Of a DNA stretch of 64,000 nucleotides, positions 26,128 through 35,467 are shown piece after piece. The notes under the pieces are model-generated. The model was given only the letters and a program-made list of their open reading frames with translations, was not told the DNA's origin and ran no database searches. The translations under genes were made by a program, and so were the position numbers. Origin of the DNA: DATFDN01 sp963830565 (lineage in GTDB: Bacteria; Pseudomonadota; Alphaproteobacteria; Acetobacterales; Acetobacteraceae); assembly GCA_963830565.1 (NCBI GenBank), contig CAWHMO010000010.1:248001-312000 (forward strand), read 5' to 3'. Position 1 is the first letter of the stretch; every line of letters begins with the position of its first letter.

Positions 26128-27720
26128 ATGATCGCTTTCGCCGAACTTCTCGAACGCCTCGTCTTCACCCACGCGCGCAATGCCAAGATCGCGCTCCTGC
26201 GCCGTTACTTCGCCACCGAACCGGACCCGGAGCGCGGCATCGCGCTGGCCGCTATCGCCGGCGAGCTGGCCTTCACCGCCGCCAAGCCTGGGCTGATCCG
26301 TGACCTCGCTGCCGCCCGCACCGACCCGGTGCTGTTCGGCTGGTCGTATGATTTCGTGGGGGACCTCGCCGAGACCGTCTCGCTGATGTGGCCAGCGGAG
26401 CCTACCGACGCGCCGCCGCCCGCGCTGTCGGAAGTGGTGCGGACGCTGGAGACGGCCGAGAAATCGGCGCTGCCGGGAATCGTCGCCGGCTGGCTCGACG
26501 CCGGCGAGCCCTCGGTGCGCTTCGCGCTCCTGAAGCTCATCACCGGTGGCCTGCGCGTCGGCGCCTCGGCCCGGCTGGCGAAGATCGCGCTGGCGGCAAT
26601 GGGCGATGTGGAGCCCGACGCGGTGGAAGAGGTGTGGCACGGCCTCGCGCCTCCGTACCTTGCGCTGTTCGCCTGGCTGGAGAAGCGCGGCCCGCGCCCG
26701 GACCCGGAGGACGCTCCGGTGTTCCGCCCGCCGATGCTGGCCCAGCCGCTGGAAGCCGCCGATCTCGCGGGGCTGGATGCCAGCCGGTTCCGCGCCGAGT
26801 GGAAGTGGGACGGCATCCGCGTCCAGCTGGTCGCGACCGCGCGCGGGCGGCGGCTCTATTCGCGCGCCGGCGAGGACATCTCGGCGGCTTTTCCCGAGAT
26901 CATCGCTGCAATGGACTTCCATGCGACGCTTGACGGCGAGCTGCTGGTGATCCGCGACGGTCCGGACGGGAGGCAGGTCGCGCCATTCGCGGATCTGCAG
27001 CAGCGCCTCAACCGCAAGCAGGTCAGCCCGCGGATGCTGCGGGATTTTCCGGCGGGCGTGCGGCTCTACGACATTCTGTTCGACAGCGCGGAGGATGTGC
27101 GGCCCCTACCCTTCGACGCGCGCCGCGACCGACTGGAGGCATGGTTCGCGCGCACGCGCCCGACGCGAATGGACGTCTCGGGGCTGATCGCCTTCGCCTC
27201 GCTCGATGCGCTTGCCGCGCTGCGCGAGGGAGCGCGCGCGGCATCGATGGAAGGCATCATGTTGAAGCGGGCCGACAGCCCTTACGTGCCCGGCCGGCCG
27301 AAAGGCCTGTGGTGGAAATGGAAGCGCGACCCGCACACGGTGGACGCGGTGCTGATGTATGCCCAGCGCGGGCACGGCAAGCGCAGCAGCTACTACTCCG
27401 ATTACACGTTCGGTCTGTGGCGCGGCGAGGAACTGGTGCCCGTGGGCAAGGCCTATTCCGGCTTTACCGACGCCGAACTGGGATGGCTCGACCGATGGAT
27501 CCGCAACCACACGATCGCCCGCTTCGGCCCGGTGCGGGAAGTGGAGAAAACGCTGGTGCTGGAGGTGGCCTTCGACGCCGCCCAGCTATCGGCCCGGCAC
27601 AAATCGGGCGTCGCCATGCGTTTCCCGCGCATCGCGCGTCTGCGCACCGACAAGCCGGCCGTCGAGGCGGATCGGCTGGAGCATCTGATGGCGATGGTGG
27701 AGAACGGAACGGCGGGGTAG
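26128..27720 (+). CDS. ATP-dependent DNA ligase
   Basis: 530 aa. An N-terminal DNA-binding domain (to ~200) precedes the nucleotidyltransferase core. The nucleophile Lys is in EWKWDGIR (about residue 230), followed by LDGELLVIRDG, MEGIMLKRADSPYVPGR and WWKWKRDPHTVDAV (motif V), then an OB-fold with RTDKPAVEADRLEHL. This length and domain set match the bacterial ATP ligases used in repair, separate from the essential NAD ligase. The usual co-located exonuclease and helicase genes are not seen here. Confidence 0.92.
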   Translation: MIAFAELLERLVFTHARNAKIALLRRYFATEPDPERGIALAAIAGELAFTAAKPGLIRDLAAARTDPVLFGWSYDFVGDLAETVSLMWPAEPTDAPPPALSEVVRTLETAEKSALPGIVAGWLDAGEPSVRFALLKLITGGLRVGASARLAKIALAAMGDVEPDAVEEVWHGLAPPYLALFAWLEKRGPRPDPEDAPVFRPPMLAQPLEAADLAGLDASRFRAEWKWDGIRVQLVATARGRRLYSRAGEDISAAFPEIIAAMDFHATLDGELLVIRDGPDGRQVAPFADLQQRLNRKQVSPRMLRDFPAGVRLYDILFDSAEDVRPLPFDARRDRLEAWFARTRPTRMDVSGLIAFASLDALAALREGARAASMEGIMLKRADSPYVPGRPKGLWWKWKRDPHTVDAVLMYAQRGHGKRSSYYSDYTFGLWRGEELVPVGKAYSGFTDAELGWLDRWIRNHTIARFGPVREVEKTLVLEVAFDAAQLSARHKSGVAMRFPRIARLRTDKPAVEADRLEHLMAMVENGTAG

Positions 27721-27785
27721 TACCCGGAATCATTGAACGGTGAAACGCATCGCCGAGGCTGTCCTCGCGAGCCGCCTCTTGGCGG

Positions 27786-27847
27786 CGTGGCGATCCAGGC
27801 GGGCGACCCAGATGGGCGATACGGTGCGGCGGGCCTGGATCGCCACG
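27786..27847. repeat. Long inverted repeat, REP-like intergenic element
   Basis: CGTGGCGATCCAGGC (27786-27800) and its exact reverse complement (27833-27847) flank a 32-bp loop between the convergent ligase and yebC genes. The surrounding text (CCTCGCGA...TCGCGATGACG) resembles dispersed intergenic palindromes common in alphaproteobacteria. It may also act as a bidirectional terminator. Confidence 0.65.
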
Positions 27848-27904
27848 GCGCTGTGCGCCTCGCGATGACGGTTTCAGCAACTCATCGTTCACCGATAGGG
27901 ATTA

Positions 27905-28654
27905 CTAGGCCGACATCTTCTGCATCACCGTCTCCGGGATGTCGAAATTGGCGTAGACGTTCTGCACGTCCTCGTTCTCATCCAGGGCCTCGACCAGCCG
28001 CAGCACCGATCCGGCGCGCTCCTCGTCCAGCGTGACCGTCGTGGTCGGGCGCCAGTCGAGACGGGCGGACTCCGGCTCGCCGAAGCGGGCCTCCAGCGCA
28101 TCCCGCACGGCGAACAGGTCATCGGCGGCGCAAGTGATCTCGTGGGCTTCGGCGTCGCTCTGCACGTCCTCGGCGCCGGTCTCGATCGCAGCTTCGAGCA
28201 TGGCATCGGGGCTGGCGACCGAGGCCGGGTAGCGGATCACGCCAAGCCGGTTGAACAGGAAGCTGACGGCGTTGGTCTCGCCGAGCGCCCCGCCATATTT
28301 GGAGAAGGCCGAGCGGATGGCGGCGGCGGTGCGGTTGCGGTTGTCGGTCAGCGCCTCGACCACGACGGCGACGCCGGCCGGGCCGTAGCCCTCGTAGCGC
28401 ACCTCGGCGTAGTCGTCACCGGCGCCGCTTCCGGCCGCCTTCTTGATGGCCCGGTCCACCGTGTCCTTGGGCATGTTGGCCTGCCGCGCCGCCGCCACGG
28501 CGGCGCGCAGACGGGGATTGGAGCCTGGATCGGGCAGGCCCTGGCGGGCGGCGACGGTGATCTCGCGGATCAGCCGGGCGAACTGCCGGCCGCGGCGCGC
28601 GTCCTGCGCGCCCTTGCGGTGCATGATGTTCTTGAACTGGGAATGGCCGGCCAT
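27905..28654 (-). CDS. yebC: YebC/PmpR family protein
   Basis: 249 aa, the family's usual length. It opens with the diagnostic MAGHSQFKNIMHRKGAQDA, then NMPKDTVDRAIKKA and EVRYEGYGPAGVAVVVEALTDN. It is a cytosolic protein classed as a DNA-binding regulator and, more recently, as a ribosome-associated factor easing translation of proline stretches. In many alphaproteobacteria yebC precedes ruvC; here ruvC is 21 kb away. Confidence 0.95.
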   Translation of the reverse strand: MAGHSQFKNIMHRKGAQDARRGRQFARLIREITVAARQGLPDPGSNPRLRAAVAAARQANMPKDTVDRAIKKAAGSGAGDDYAEVRYEGYGPAGVAVVVEALTDNRNRTAAAIRSAFSKYGGALGETNAVSFLFNRLGVIRYPASVASPDAMLEAAIETGAEDVQSDAEAHEITCAADDLFAVRDALEARFGEPESARLDWRPTTTVTLDEERAGSVLRLVEALDENEDVQNVYANFDIPETVMQKMSA

Positions 28655-28723
28655 GATCGCGCTATCGGTTGTCGGGAGATTGGCTCAATCTACTCCGCCA
28701 GAGACCCCGCGTGGAGGGAATGC

Positions 28724-29041
28724 ATGTTCATCGCGATGAATCGGTTCAAGGTCCAGCCCGGTTCGGAGAAGGACTTCGAGGAGGTCTGGACTGGCCGCGA
28801 CACGCATCTGCGTGGCGTGCCTGGCTTCGTCGAGTTCCATCTGGTGCGCGGTCCGGAGCGGGAGGACTACGTGCTGTATGCCTCGCATACGATCTGGCGG
28901 TCGCACGGGGACTTCGAGGCCTGGACCCGCTCCGAGGCGTTCCGCTCCGCCCATGCCAATGCCGGGCAGAATAGGCCGCTCTATCTTGGGCATCCGGAGT
29001 TCGAAGGGTTCGAGGTGATCCAGACCATCCGGCCGGAGTAG
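28724..29041 (+). CDS. Antibiotic-biosynthesis-monooxygenase fold protein (HmoB/IsdG-like)
   Basis: 105 aa ferredoxin-like alpha+beta barrel. MFIAMNRFKVQPGSEKDFEE, TRDTH-type loop (GRDTHLRGVPGFVEFHLV), HTIWRSHGDFEAW and a C-terminal EGFEVIQ strand match the ABM superfamily branch that includes heme-degrading IsdG/HmoB. The GGAGGGA ribosome site at 28713 fixes the start. Heme breakdown or quinone oxidation are both possible. A hairpin follows 8 bp after the stop. Confidence 0.75.
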   Translation: MFIAMNRFKVQPGSEKDFEEVWTGRDTHLRGVPGFVEFHLVRGPEREDYVLYASHTIWRSHGDFEAWTRSEAFRSAHANAGQNRPLYLGHPEFEGFEVIQTIRPE

Positions 29042-29048
29042 CGGCTGC

Positions 29049-29089
29049 GTCACCCCGACCCCTCCCGCCTGCGGGAGGATCGGGGTGAC
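29049..29089. terminator. REP-type hairpin, possible bidirectional terminator
   Basis: Outer stem GTCACCCCGA/TCGGGGTGAC encloses inner stem CCTCCCGC-CT-GCGGGAGG. It sits between convergent genes. The core CTCCCGC-NN-GCGGGAG and the flank CACCCCGACC recur at 30742-30774, so it belongs to a dispersed repeat family. Confidence 0.7.
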
Positions 29090-29385
29090 GGCGGCGATCG
29101 GCGAGGCGGATAGTCGGGCCGGGTGGCAGGCCATAGGATCGATCCTGCGGGTAGTCGGACGGCTGATCGCGATAATCATTTCGATCCGCTCGTCCGCGGT
29201 CCTCGCGCGCCTGATCCTGACGCCCTCGGTCATAGCCGCGCCGCCAGGCGTCGCGCAGGGACTGGTCCTGCTGCTGGTTACCGGTCAGCAATCCCCTGAA
29301 GCATCTGCTGAACGTTCTGTGTCTGCGCGGCAACAGGGGTTGCCACGGCCGATCCCACCAGCAACGCCGCAATCGTGGTCCGCAT
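29090..29385 (-). CDS. Small exported Arg/Asp/Gln-rich protein, frameshifted
   Basis: Start ATG at 29385 with GGAGGG ribosome site. MRTTIAALLVGSAVATPVAA is a signal peptide. After QNVQQMLQG the frame stops within a few codons. Skipping one base near 29315 continues as LLTGNQQQDQSLRDAWRRGY and a highly charged RGRQDQAREDRGRAD repeat-like tail. The exact end is unclear because the frame stays open past the hairpin at 29049. I judge a genuine small periplasmic protein with one sequence error. Function unknown. Confidence 0.4.
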
Positions 29386-29543
29386 CTTGGCCCTCCGGCA
29401 AGGCCCCGAGTTCGGGAGCGTTCTGAACTGAGGGCAGAACGCTCTCCTTCTCACCCTGGCCGGCTCAAGACTGCTTGAGGACGGCGCTTGCCATCCGCCC
29501 GACCACGTGCGAGAGCCGCAAGACCAAGGGGCAGGAGGGCGCG

Positions 29544-30728
29544 ATGCAGCGCGAAGTCGTGGTGGTGTCAGGCGTGCGCACGGCGATCGGCGATTTCGGC
29601 GGCGGGCTGAAGGACGTGCCGCCGACCGAGCTGGGCGCCCAAGTGGTGCGCGAGGCTCTGAGCCGGGCCCAGGTCGCCGGCGAGGAGGTCGGGCATGTGG
29701 TGTTCGGCAACGTCATCCATACCGAGGCCAAGGACATGTACCTGGCCCGCGTCGCCGCGCTGAATGCCGGGGTGACGCAGAACGCGCCGGCGCTGACGCT
29801 CAACCGGCTGTGCGGGTCCGGATTGCAGGCGATCGTCTCCGCCTCGCAGAGCATCCTGCTCGGCGACACCGACATCGCCGTGGGCGGGGGCGCCGAGAGC
29901 ATGAGCCGCGCCGCGTACCTCGCTCAAGGCATGCGCTGGGGGGCGCGGATGGGCGATACGGCGATGATCGACATGATGCTCGCCGCGCTGCACGACCCGT
30001 TCAACAACATCCACATGGGCGAGACCGCGGAGAACCTGGCCGAATCGCACCAGATCACCCGCGCCCAGCAGGATGGCCTGGCGGTGGAATCGCATCGGCG
30101 TGCCAGCTCGCGCTATCAAGGAAGGACGGTTCAAGGAGCAGATCCTCCCGATCCGACTCAAGACCCGCAAGGGCGAGACGGTATTCGATACCGACGAGCA
30201 TGTGCGTGCCGACGCCTCGGCCGAGGAATCTCGGCAAATTGCGCCCGGTGTTCCGCAAGGACGGCACGGTGACGGCTGGGAACGCCTCCGGCATCAACGA
30301 CGGTGCTGCGGCGGTGGTGCTGATGGAGGGCGGCGTGGCGGAGCGGCGCAACGCCAAGCCGCTCGGCCGGCTGGTGGCCTATGCGCATGCCGGAGTCGAT
30401 CCGAAGGTCATGGGCATCGGCCCGGTCCCCGCGACGCGCGCCGCATTGGAACGAGCGGGACTGAAGCTCGCCGACATCGACGTGATCGAGTTCGAACGAG
30501 GCCTTCGCCGCCCAGGCCTGCGCCGTTGCCAAGGATCTTGGCTTCGACCCGGAGAAGACCAATCCGAACGGGTCCGGCATATCGCTCGGCCATCCGGTCG
30601 GCGCCACCGGGGCGATGCTGACCGTCAAGGCGCTCTATGAGTTGCAGCGCACCGGCGGACGCTATGCCCTGGTGACGATGTGCATCGGCGGCGGTCAGGG
30701 GATCGCGGCGATCTTCGAGAGGGTGTGA
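29544..30728 (+). CDS. Acetyl-CoA acetyltransferase / thiolase (three frameshifts)
   Basis: About 393 aa, normal for thiolases. The acyl-accepting Cys is in LTLNRLCGSGLQAIVSAS; NASGINDGAAAVVLME, the NEAFAAQACAVAKDLG His/Asn region, SLGHPVGATGAM and the final catalytic Cys of TMCIGGGQG are all present. They are spread over three frames because of single extra bases near 30108 (AGC-T-CGC), 30227 (GGA-A-TC) and 30494 (TTC-G-AAC). All active-site residues survive. GCAGGAGGG precedes the ATG. It catalyses acetoacetyl-CoA formation or cleavage; a polyhydroxybutyrate or beta-oxidation role is undecided. Confidence 0.85.
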
Positions 30729-30741
30729 TCGGGTAACACCC

Positions 30742-30774
30742 TCACCCCGACCCTCTCCCGCAGGCGGGAGAGGG
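30742..30774. terminator. REP-type hairpin after thiolase
   Basis: An 11-bp perfect stem CCCTCTCCCGC-AG-GCGGGAGAGGG (30751-30774), preceded by CACCCCGACC-like flank, lies between the convergent thiolase and smc stops. It shares its core with the element at 29049 and can terminate transcription from both sides. Confidence 0.7.
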
Positions 30775-30789
30775 AGAGAGAGGGCTCAC

Positions 30790-33700
30790 TCATTCCGCGG
30801 CTATCCGCGCCGGCTCGACCAGGCGCTCGGCCGAGCGGAGATCGACCGATAGCAGGCGCGAGATGCCGCGCTCCTGCATCGTCACGCCGTAGAGCCGGTC
30901 CATGCGGGCCATGGTCAGCGGGTGGTGCGTGACCACCAGGAAGCGCGTCCCGGTCTCGCGCACCATGTCGTCGAGCAGCGCGCAGAAGCGGTCCACGTTG
31001 GCGTCGTCGAGCGGCGCGTCCACCTCGTCCAGCACGCAGACCGGCGCCGGATTGCAGCGGAACACGGCGAAGATCAGCGACAGCGCGGTCAGCGCCTGCT
31101 CCCCGCCCGACAGCAGCGAAAGGGTCGCGAGCTTCTTGCCGGGCGGCTGGGCGTAGATCTCAAGCCCGGCCTGCAAGGGGTCGTCCGAGCCGACCATCGC
31201 GAGATGCGCGCGCCCGCCGTTGAACATGCGGGAAAACAGCGCCTGGAAGTTGCGGTCGACCTGCTCGAAGACCTGCGCCAGCCGCTCGCGTCCCTCGCGG
31301 TTCAGATGCCCGATGGAGCCGCGCAGCTTGGCGATGGCGGTGCCGATCTCGGCGTGCTCGGCGTCGATGGTGGCTATCTGGCGCTCGCTCTCCTCCACCT
31401 CGATCTCGGCGCGCAGGTTCACCGGACCCATCTCGTCGCGCTCCTTGACCAGACGATCGAATCTGCGCCGCGCCTTCTCCTCGGTCTCGGCATCGGAGGT
31501 CTCGGGCGGGTCGGGGAGCGTAGGGTTGCCCCCGAGCCGTTCCAGGATGCGCTCGGCGACGACGCCCCAGGCATGGTCGGCCTGCTCTGCTTCCGCCTCG
31601 GCGCGCACCGCGGCTTCGCGCGCGGCGCCGGCGGCGGCTTCGGCGGCACGGGCCTCCCGCTCAGTCTCGGCAGCCTGCTTCGTCGCACTTGCCAGCGTGT
31701 CGGCCGCGCGCCGATGCGCGGACTCGGCCGCCGCCAGCGCCGACTGCGCCTCGGCTTTCGCCTCGGCGAACTGGCCCGGCGCGGCTTCGAGGGCAGCGCA
31801 GTGCTGTTCGGCCTCGCGGCCACGAGCCACAAGATCGGCCAGCCTGCCGGCTGCATCGGCGGCGCGATCGCGCCAGTCCTGGCGCTCGCTCGCGATCACC
31901 GGGCGCCGGGCCGAGCGCGCCGCGCCCTCTCGCGCCAGACTGTCGCGTTCGGCGCGGGCCGTGCCCTCGATGGAGCGGGCACCGGCAAGCGCCGCACGGG
32001 CCTGGTCCACCGCCGCGCGCAGGCCGGCGATGTCGGGAAGGCTGGCGTGCGCGGCCCGCGCCTCCTCGAGTGCCCGCGCGCCGTCGAGCTGTTCGGGCGT
32101 CAGCGCCGCGACCTGCTGCTCGGCGGCGTTCAGCCGGGCGGCGACGCTGTCGGCCTGAGCGCGAAGCTGGGCGGCGGCGGCGCGCGTGCGCTCAACGAGC
32201 TGCTCCGCCTCGCGACGTGCCTGCCGGCCGCGCTGCTCGGCGGCATTGGCCTCGCGCTCGGCGGCCTCGGCGCTAGCACGCGCGGCACCCGCTTCGGCGC
32301 CGCGCGCCTCGGCCTCGGCGAGGTCGGCGCGCAGCGCATTCAGCCGGTTGCGCTGACGCAGCCGCACGGCGGCGGCGGTCGGCGTGCCGGCGCGGATCGT
32401 GTAGCCGTCCCAGCGCCAGACCGCGCCGGCCTCGGACACGACCATCTGCCCCGGCGCCAGAAGCGCCTGCGCCGCGTCTCCGGCGGCATCGTCCACCACC
32501 AGCCCGATCTGCGAGAGGGCACGGGCCAGCGCCGGCGGCCCCTGCGCCAAACGCGACAGCGCCCGCGCGTCATCCGGCAAAGCGGGGGGATCGAGCGGCG
32601 GCAGGGTCCGCCAGTGGCGTGCGGCCTCCGGATCGGCGGCCGAGGTCAGCTCCTCGCCGAGCGCCGCGCCGAGCGCCGCTTCCAGCCCGGTCGGCACGGA
32701 GACCGCATCGACCATCGGCGGCCACCGTTCGTCGTCCTTCACCGCCAGCACCTCCGCCAGCCCGCGGGCTTCGGCGGCGAGCTTCGCGCGCGCCGTCTCG
32801 GCGGCCGACAGAAGCGCACGCGCCTCGGCAAGCGCGGATTGTGCCCTGAGCGCGGGTCCGCTCTGCCGTATCCTGGGCTGCGCGTGCGGCCTCCAGCCCC
32901 GCCTCCGCCGCTTCGTGCTGTTCGATTGCCGAGGCGATGCGGGCGGGATCGACCACCTGGGCGCGGATGCGATCGCGCTCCTGGGTCGCGCGGTCGAGCT
33001 GCTCGCTCGCGCGGCGCGACCGCGCCTCTCGACTCGCGCAGTCGCTGGGCGATCGCCTGCGCCCGCGCCGAGGCCTCGGCGGCGGCCTCGGTCGCGCGGT
33101 TGGCCTCGGCATCGGCAACGCGCGCCGCCTCAGCGGCCTCGGAAGCGGCATGGTCGGCGGCCTCGATCCGCTCGGGATGCGCCGCTTCGGCTTCGGCGAG
33201 GCGGAATTCCTCGGTGGCCAGCCGCTCCTCCGCCGCGGCGGCGTCGCGGCTTGCCTGCTCGGCGTGGGCAACGTCCTTGGCGATCTGCGCCGCGCGCCGC
33301 CCGGCCTCGGCCAGGGCGGCGCGGGCGCGGCTCTCCTCGGCGGCGATCTGCTCGCCGGCGATGCGCCGGCGCTCCAACCCGGTGCGGGACTCGATTTCGA
33401 TCTCGCGCAGCCCGGGCAGCGCCGCCGCACGCTCCTCGGCGCGCGCCCGTGCGTCCCGCGCCGTTTTCTCGGCCTCCGCGACCGCAATTCGCGCCGCTGC
33501 TATCGCCGCCCGTGCCGTCTCCCGCGCACGCACGACGCGCGCCCTCTGGATCGACAGCAACTCGGCCTCGGCCTGGCGAATCGCGCCGGAGATGTTGCGG
33601 TAGCGGCTGGCCTGCCGGGCCTGGCGCTTGAGGGCGCCAAGCTGGGTGTCGAGCTGGCCCTTCAGATCCTCGGCACGGGCGAGGTTCGCTTCCGCCTGGC

Positions 33701-34259
33701 GCAGTTTCAGCTCGGCCTCGTGGCGGCGGGCATGCAGGCCGGTAATGCCGGCGGCTTCCTCCAGCACCGCGCGCCGCTCCTCGGGGCGCGCGCCAACCAG
33801 GGCGCCGACGCGGCCCTGGCTCACCATGGCCGAAGCGCGGGCGCCCGAGGCCAGGTCGGCGAACAGCGTCTGCACGTCGCGGGCGCGCACTTCCTTGCCG
33901 TTCACGCGATACTGGCTGCCAGTGCCGCGCTCGATCCGGCGCACGATCTCGATCTCGCCGAGTTCGGTGAACGGCGGCGGGGCGAGGCCCTCCGCGTCGT
34001 TCAGCACCAGCCCCACCTCGGCGATGTTGCGCGAGGAGCGGCCGGCGGTGCCGGCGAAGATCACATCCTCCATCTCGCCGCCGCGCAGGCTGCGGGCGCT
34101 CGATTCGCCCATGGCCCAGCGCAGCGCCTCGACCACGTTGGATTTGCCGCAGCCGTTCGGCCCGACAATCCCGGTCAGCCCCGGCAGGATGTCCACCGTG
34201 GCCGGCTCGGCGAAGCTCTTGAAGCCAGCGATGCGCAGGCGGGAGAAGCGGACCGGCAA
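30790..34259 (-). CDS. smc: Chromosome segregation protein SMC (two frameshifts)
   Basis: About 1,150 aa. The N-terminal ATPase head begins MPVRFSRLRIAGFKSFAEPA with Walker A GPNGCGKSN. Long Ala/Arg/Glu coiled coils surround a hinge region (ALSQIGLVVDDAAGDAAQAL). The C-terminal head carries signature LSLLSGGEQALTALSLIFA, Walker B VCVLDEVDAPLDD and ends near 30790. The frame changes at about 33032 and 32844-32846, each explained by one extra base within the first coil/hinge part. SMC is a core chromosome-condensing protein, so sequence error is far more likely than gene loss. It is the last gene of a dciA-dsbA-smc unit. Confidence 0.9.
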
Positions 34260-34268
34260 GCGATGTCC

Positions 34269-34898
34269 TCAGGCGTTCGCGATCAGCTTGGCGAACTGGT
34301 CGTAGTCCATCTCGCCGAGGCCTTCTTGCCGTTGACGAGGAAGCTCGGCGTGGCGTCGATCCCATATTGCTTCTCGGCGGCCGCCTGCTGCGCGAGTATC
34401 CAGTCGCGCAACGCCGTGTCGTTCCAGGCGGCGTCGAACGCGGCACGGCTCATGCCGGCCAGCGCCGCCATCTTCCAGATCTCGTCGCGCGGATCGACGC
34501 CCTGGGCAAAAGCCCAGCGATCCTGGCTCGCCAGCAGCGCCAGCACGAACGGCGTGTAGCGCGCCGGCGGCAGGGCGCGGGCGACCATTGCCGCCTGCAG
34601 GGCGATCGCGGTCGAGCGGGAAATCGCGGAACACCCAGCGCACCTTGCCGGTGTCGATCAGATCCTTCTCCACGCGCGGGAAGGTGGTCTGGGCGAACGC
34701 CGCGCAATGCGTGCAGGTGAGGGAAAAGAACTCCTGCACCTCGGCCTTGGCATCGGCGCTGCCCAGGCTGCGCGGGCTTTCCCAGGCAGCGGTCTGCACC
34801 GCGGTGGGTGGGACGGCGGGCTGGCCTTGCGCCCGCGCCAGGGCCGGCACGGCGAGCGAGGCGGCGAGGCTGAGCAACGTGCGGCGGGGAATCGGCAT
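34269..34898 (-). CDS. DsbA-family thiol:disulfide oxidoreductase (two frameshifts)
   Basis: About 209 aa. A twin-arginine-like signal (MPIPRRTLLSLAASLAVPAL) leads to a thioredoxin fold with active site CTHC in FSLTCTHCAAF. VRWVFRDFPLD, KQYGIDATPSFLVNGKK (cis-Pro loop) and MDYDQFAKLI complete it. An extra base near 34610 and a missing G near 34320 shift the frame; both ends match the family. It oxidises or isomerises disulfides of exported proteins. The gene ends 9 bp before smc, an order I recall from Acetobacteraceae. Confidence 0.82.
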   Translation of the reverse strand: MPIPRRTLLSLAASLAVPALARAQGQPAVPPTAVQTAAWESPRSLGSADAKAEVQEFFSLTCTHCAAFAQTTFPRVEKDLIDTGKVRWVFRDFPLDRDRPAGGNGRPRPAAGALHAVRAGAAGEPGSLGFCPGRRSARRDLEDGGAGRHEPCRVRRRLERHGVARLDTRAAGGRREAIWDRRHAELPRQRQEGLGEMDYDQFAKLIANA

Positions 34899-34924
34899 GA
34901 TGACCTCGACAGATAATCGGAGTT

Positions 34925-35467
34925 CTAACGATCGGAGTCGCGCCGCGTCGAGCGTGTCGTGCCGGCCAGCACGGCTCGGCCGAGTGCCGTCAGCGCGTCG
35001 CGGAACGGTCCCGCCGGCAGTTGGCCGACCGCCTTCTCCGCCGCCCGCCGGGCGGCGGAGCTGGGCGGAGGCGCCGGCCGGGTGTCCGGCGCGCGGCGCA
35101 GCACGGTCTGGACGAAGCGCAGCCGCTGCACCGGCTCGCCGCCGAGCTGCGCGTTGATCCGCGCCATCAGCTCGGGCGCCAGATGCTGCAACTCCATCGC
35201 CACCGGACCGGAGCAGGCGATGGTCAACGTGCCACCCGTCAGGCGGCGGGGCTGGGTGATCGCGGCCATCTCCGGGCCGACGATAACCGGCCAGTCGGCC
35301 AGGACCTGCGCGGCAGCCGGGCCTTGGCGCCGGAACGCGGGGCGGGTGAGGGCAGGCAGCAAGGAGCCGATCGGGCGCGGGCCGTAGACGTGGCGCGCGG
35401 GATGGACGTCGCGCGCGACCGATGCCACACGGGACGCTGTGTCGACCCTGTCCGCCTCTTCCGTCAT
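34925..35467 (-). CDS. dciA: DciA/DUF721 family protein
   Basis: 180 aa from MTEEADRV (an ATG 36 bp further upstream is possible). The DUF721 core has YGPRPIGSLLPALTRPAF, VLADWPVIVGPEMAAITQP and LTIACSGPVAMELQHLAPEL, with a basic tail RRAAEKAV. DciA proteins help load the replicative helicase DnaB in bacteria that lack DnaC/DnaI. The 5' end overlaps the divergent mutY start by 29 bp, so the two promoters must lie inside each other's coding sequence or one start is placed too early. Confidence 0.8.
   Translation of the reverse strand: MTEEADRVDTASRVASVARDVHPARHVYGPRPIGSLLPALTRPAFRRQGPAAAQVLADWPVIVGPEMAAITQPRRLTGGTLTIACSGPVAMELQHLAPELMARINAQLGGEPVQRLRFVQTVLRRAPDTRPAPPPSSAARRAAEKAVGQLPAGPFRDALTALGRAVLAGTTRSTRRDSDR

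Noticed and set aside
30922..33603. Long open frame of 893 codons opposite smc
   Set aside because: Shadow of the smc coding sequence; low-complexity Arg/Gly/Ala-rich translation with no motif.
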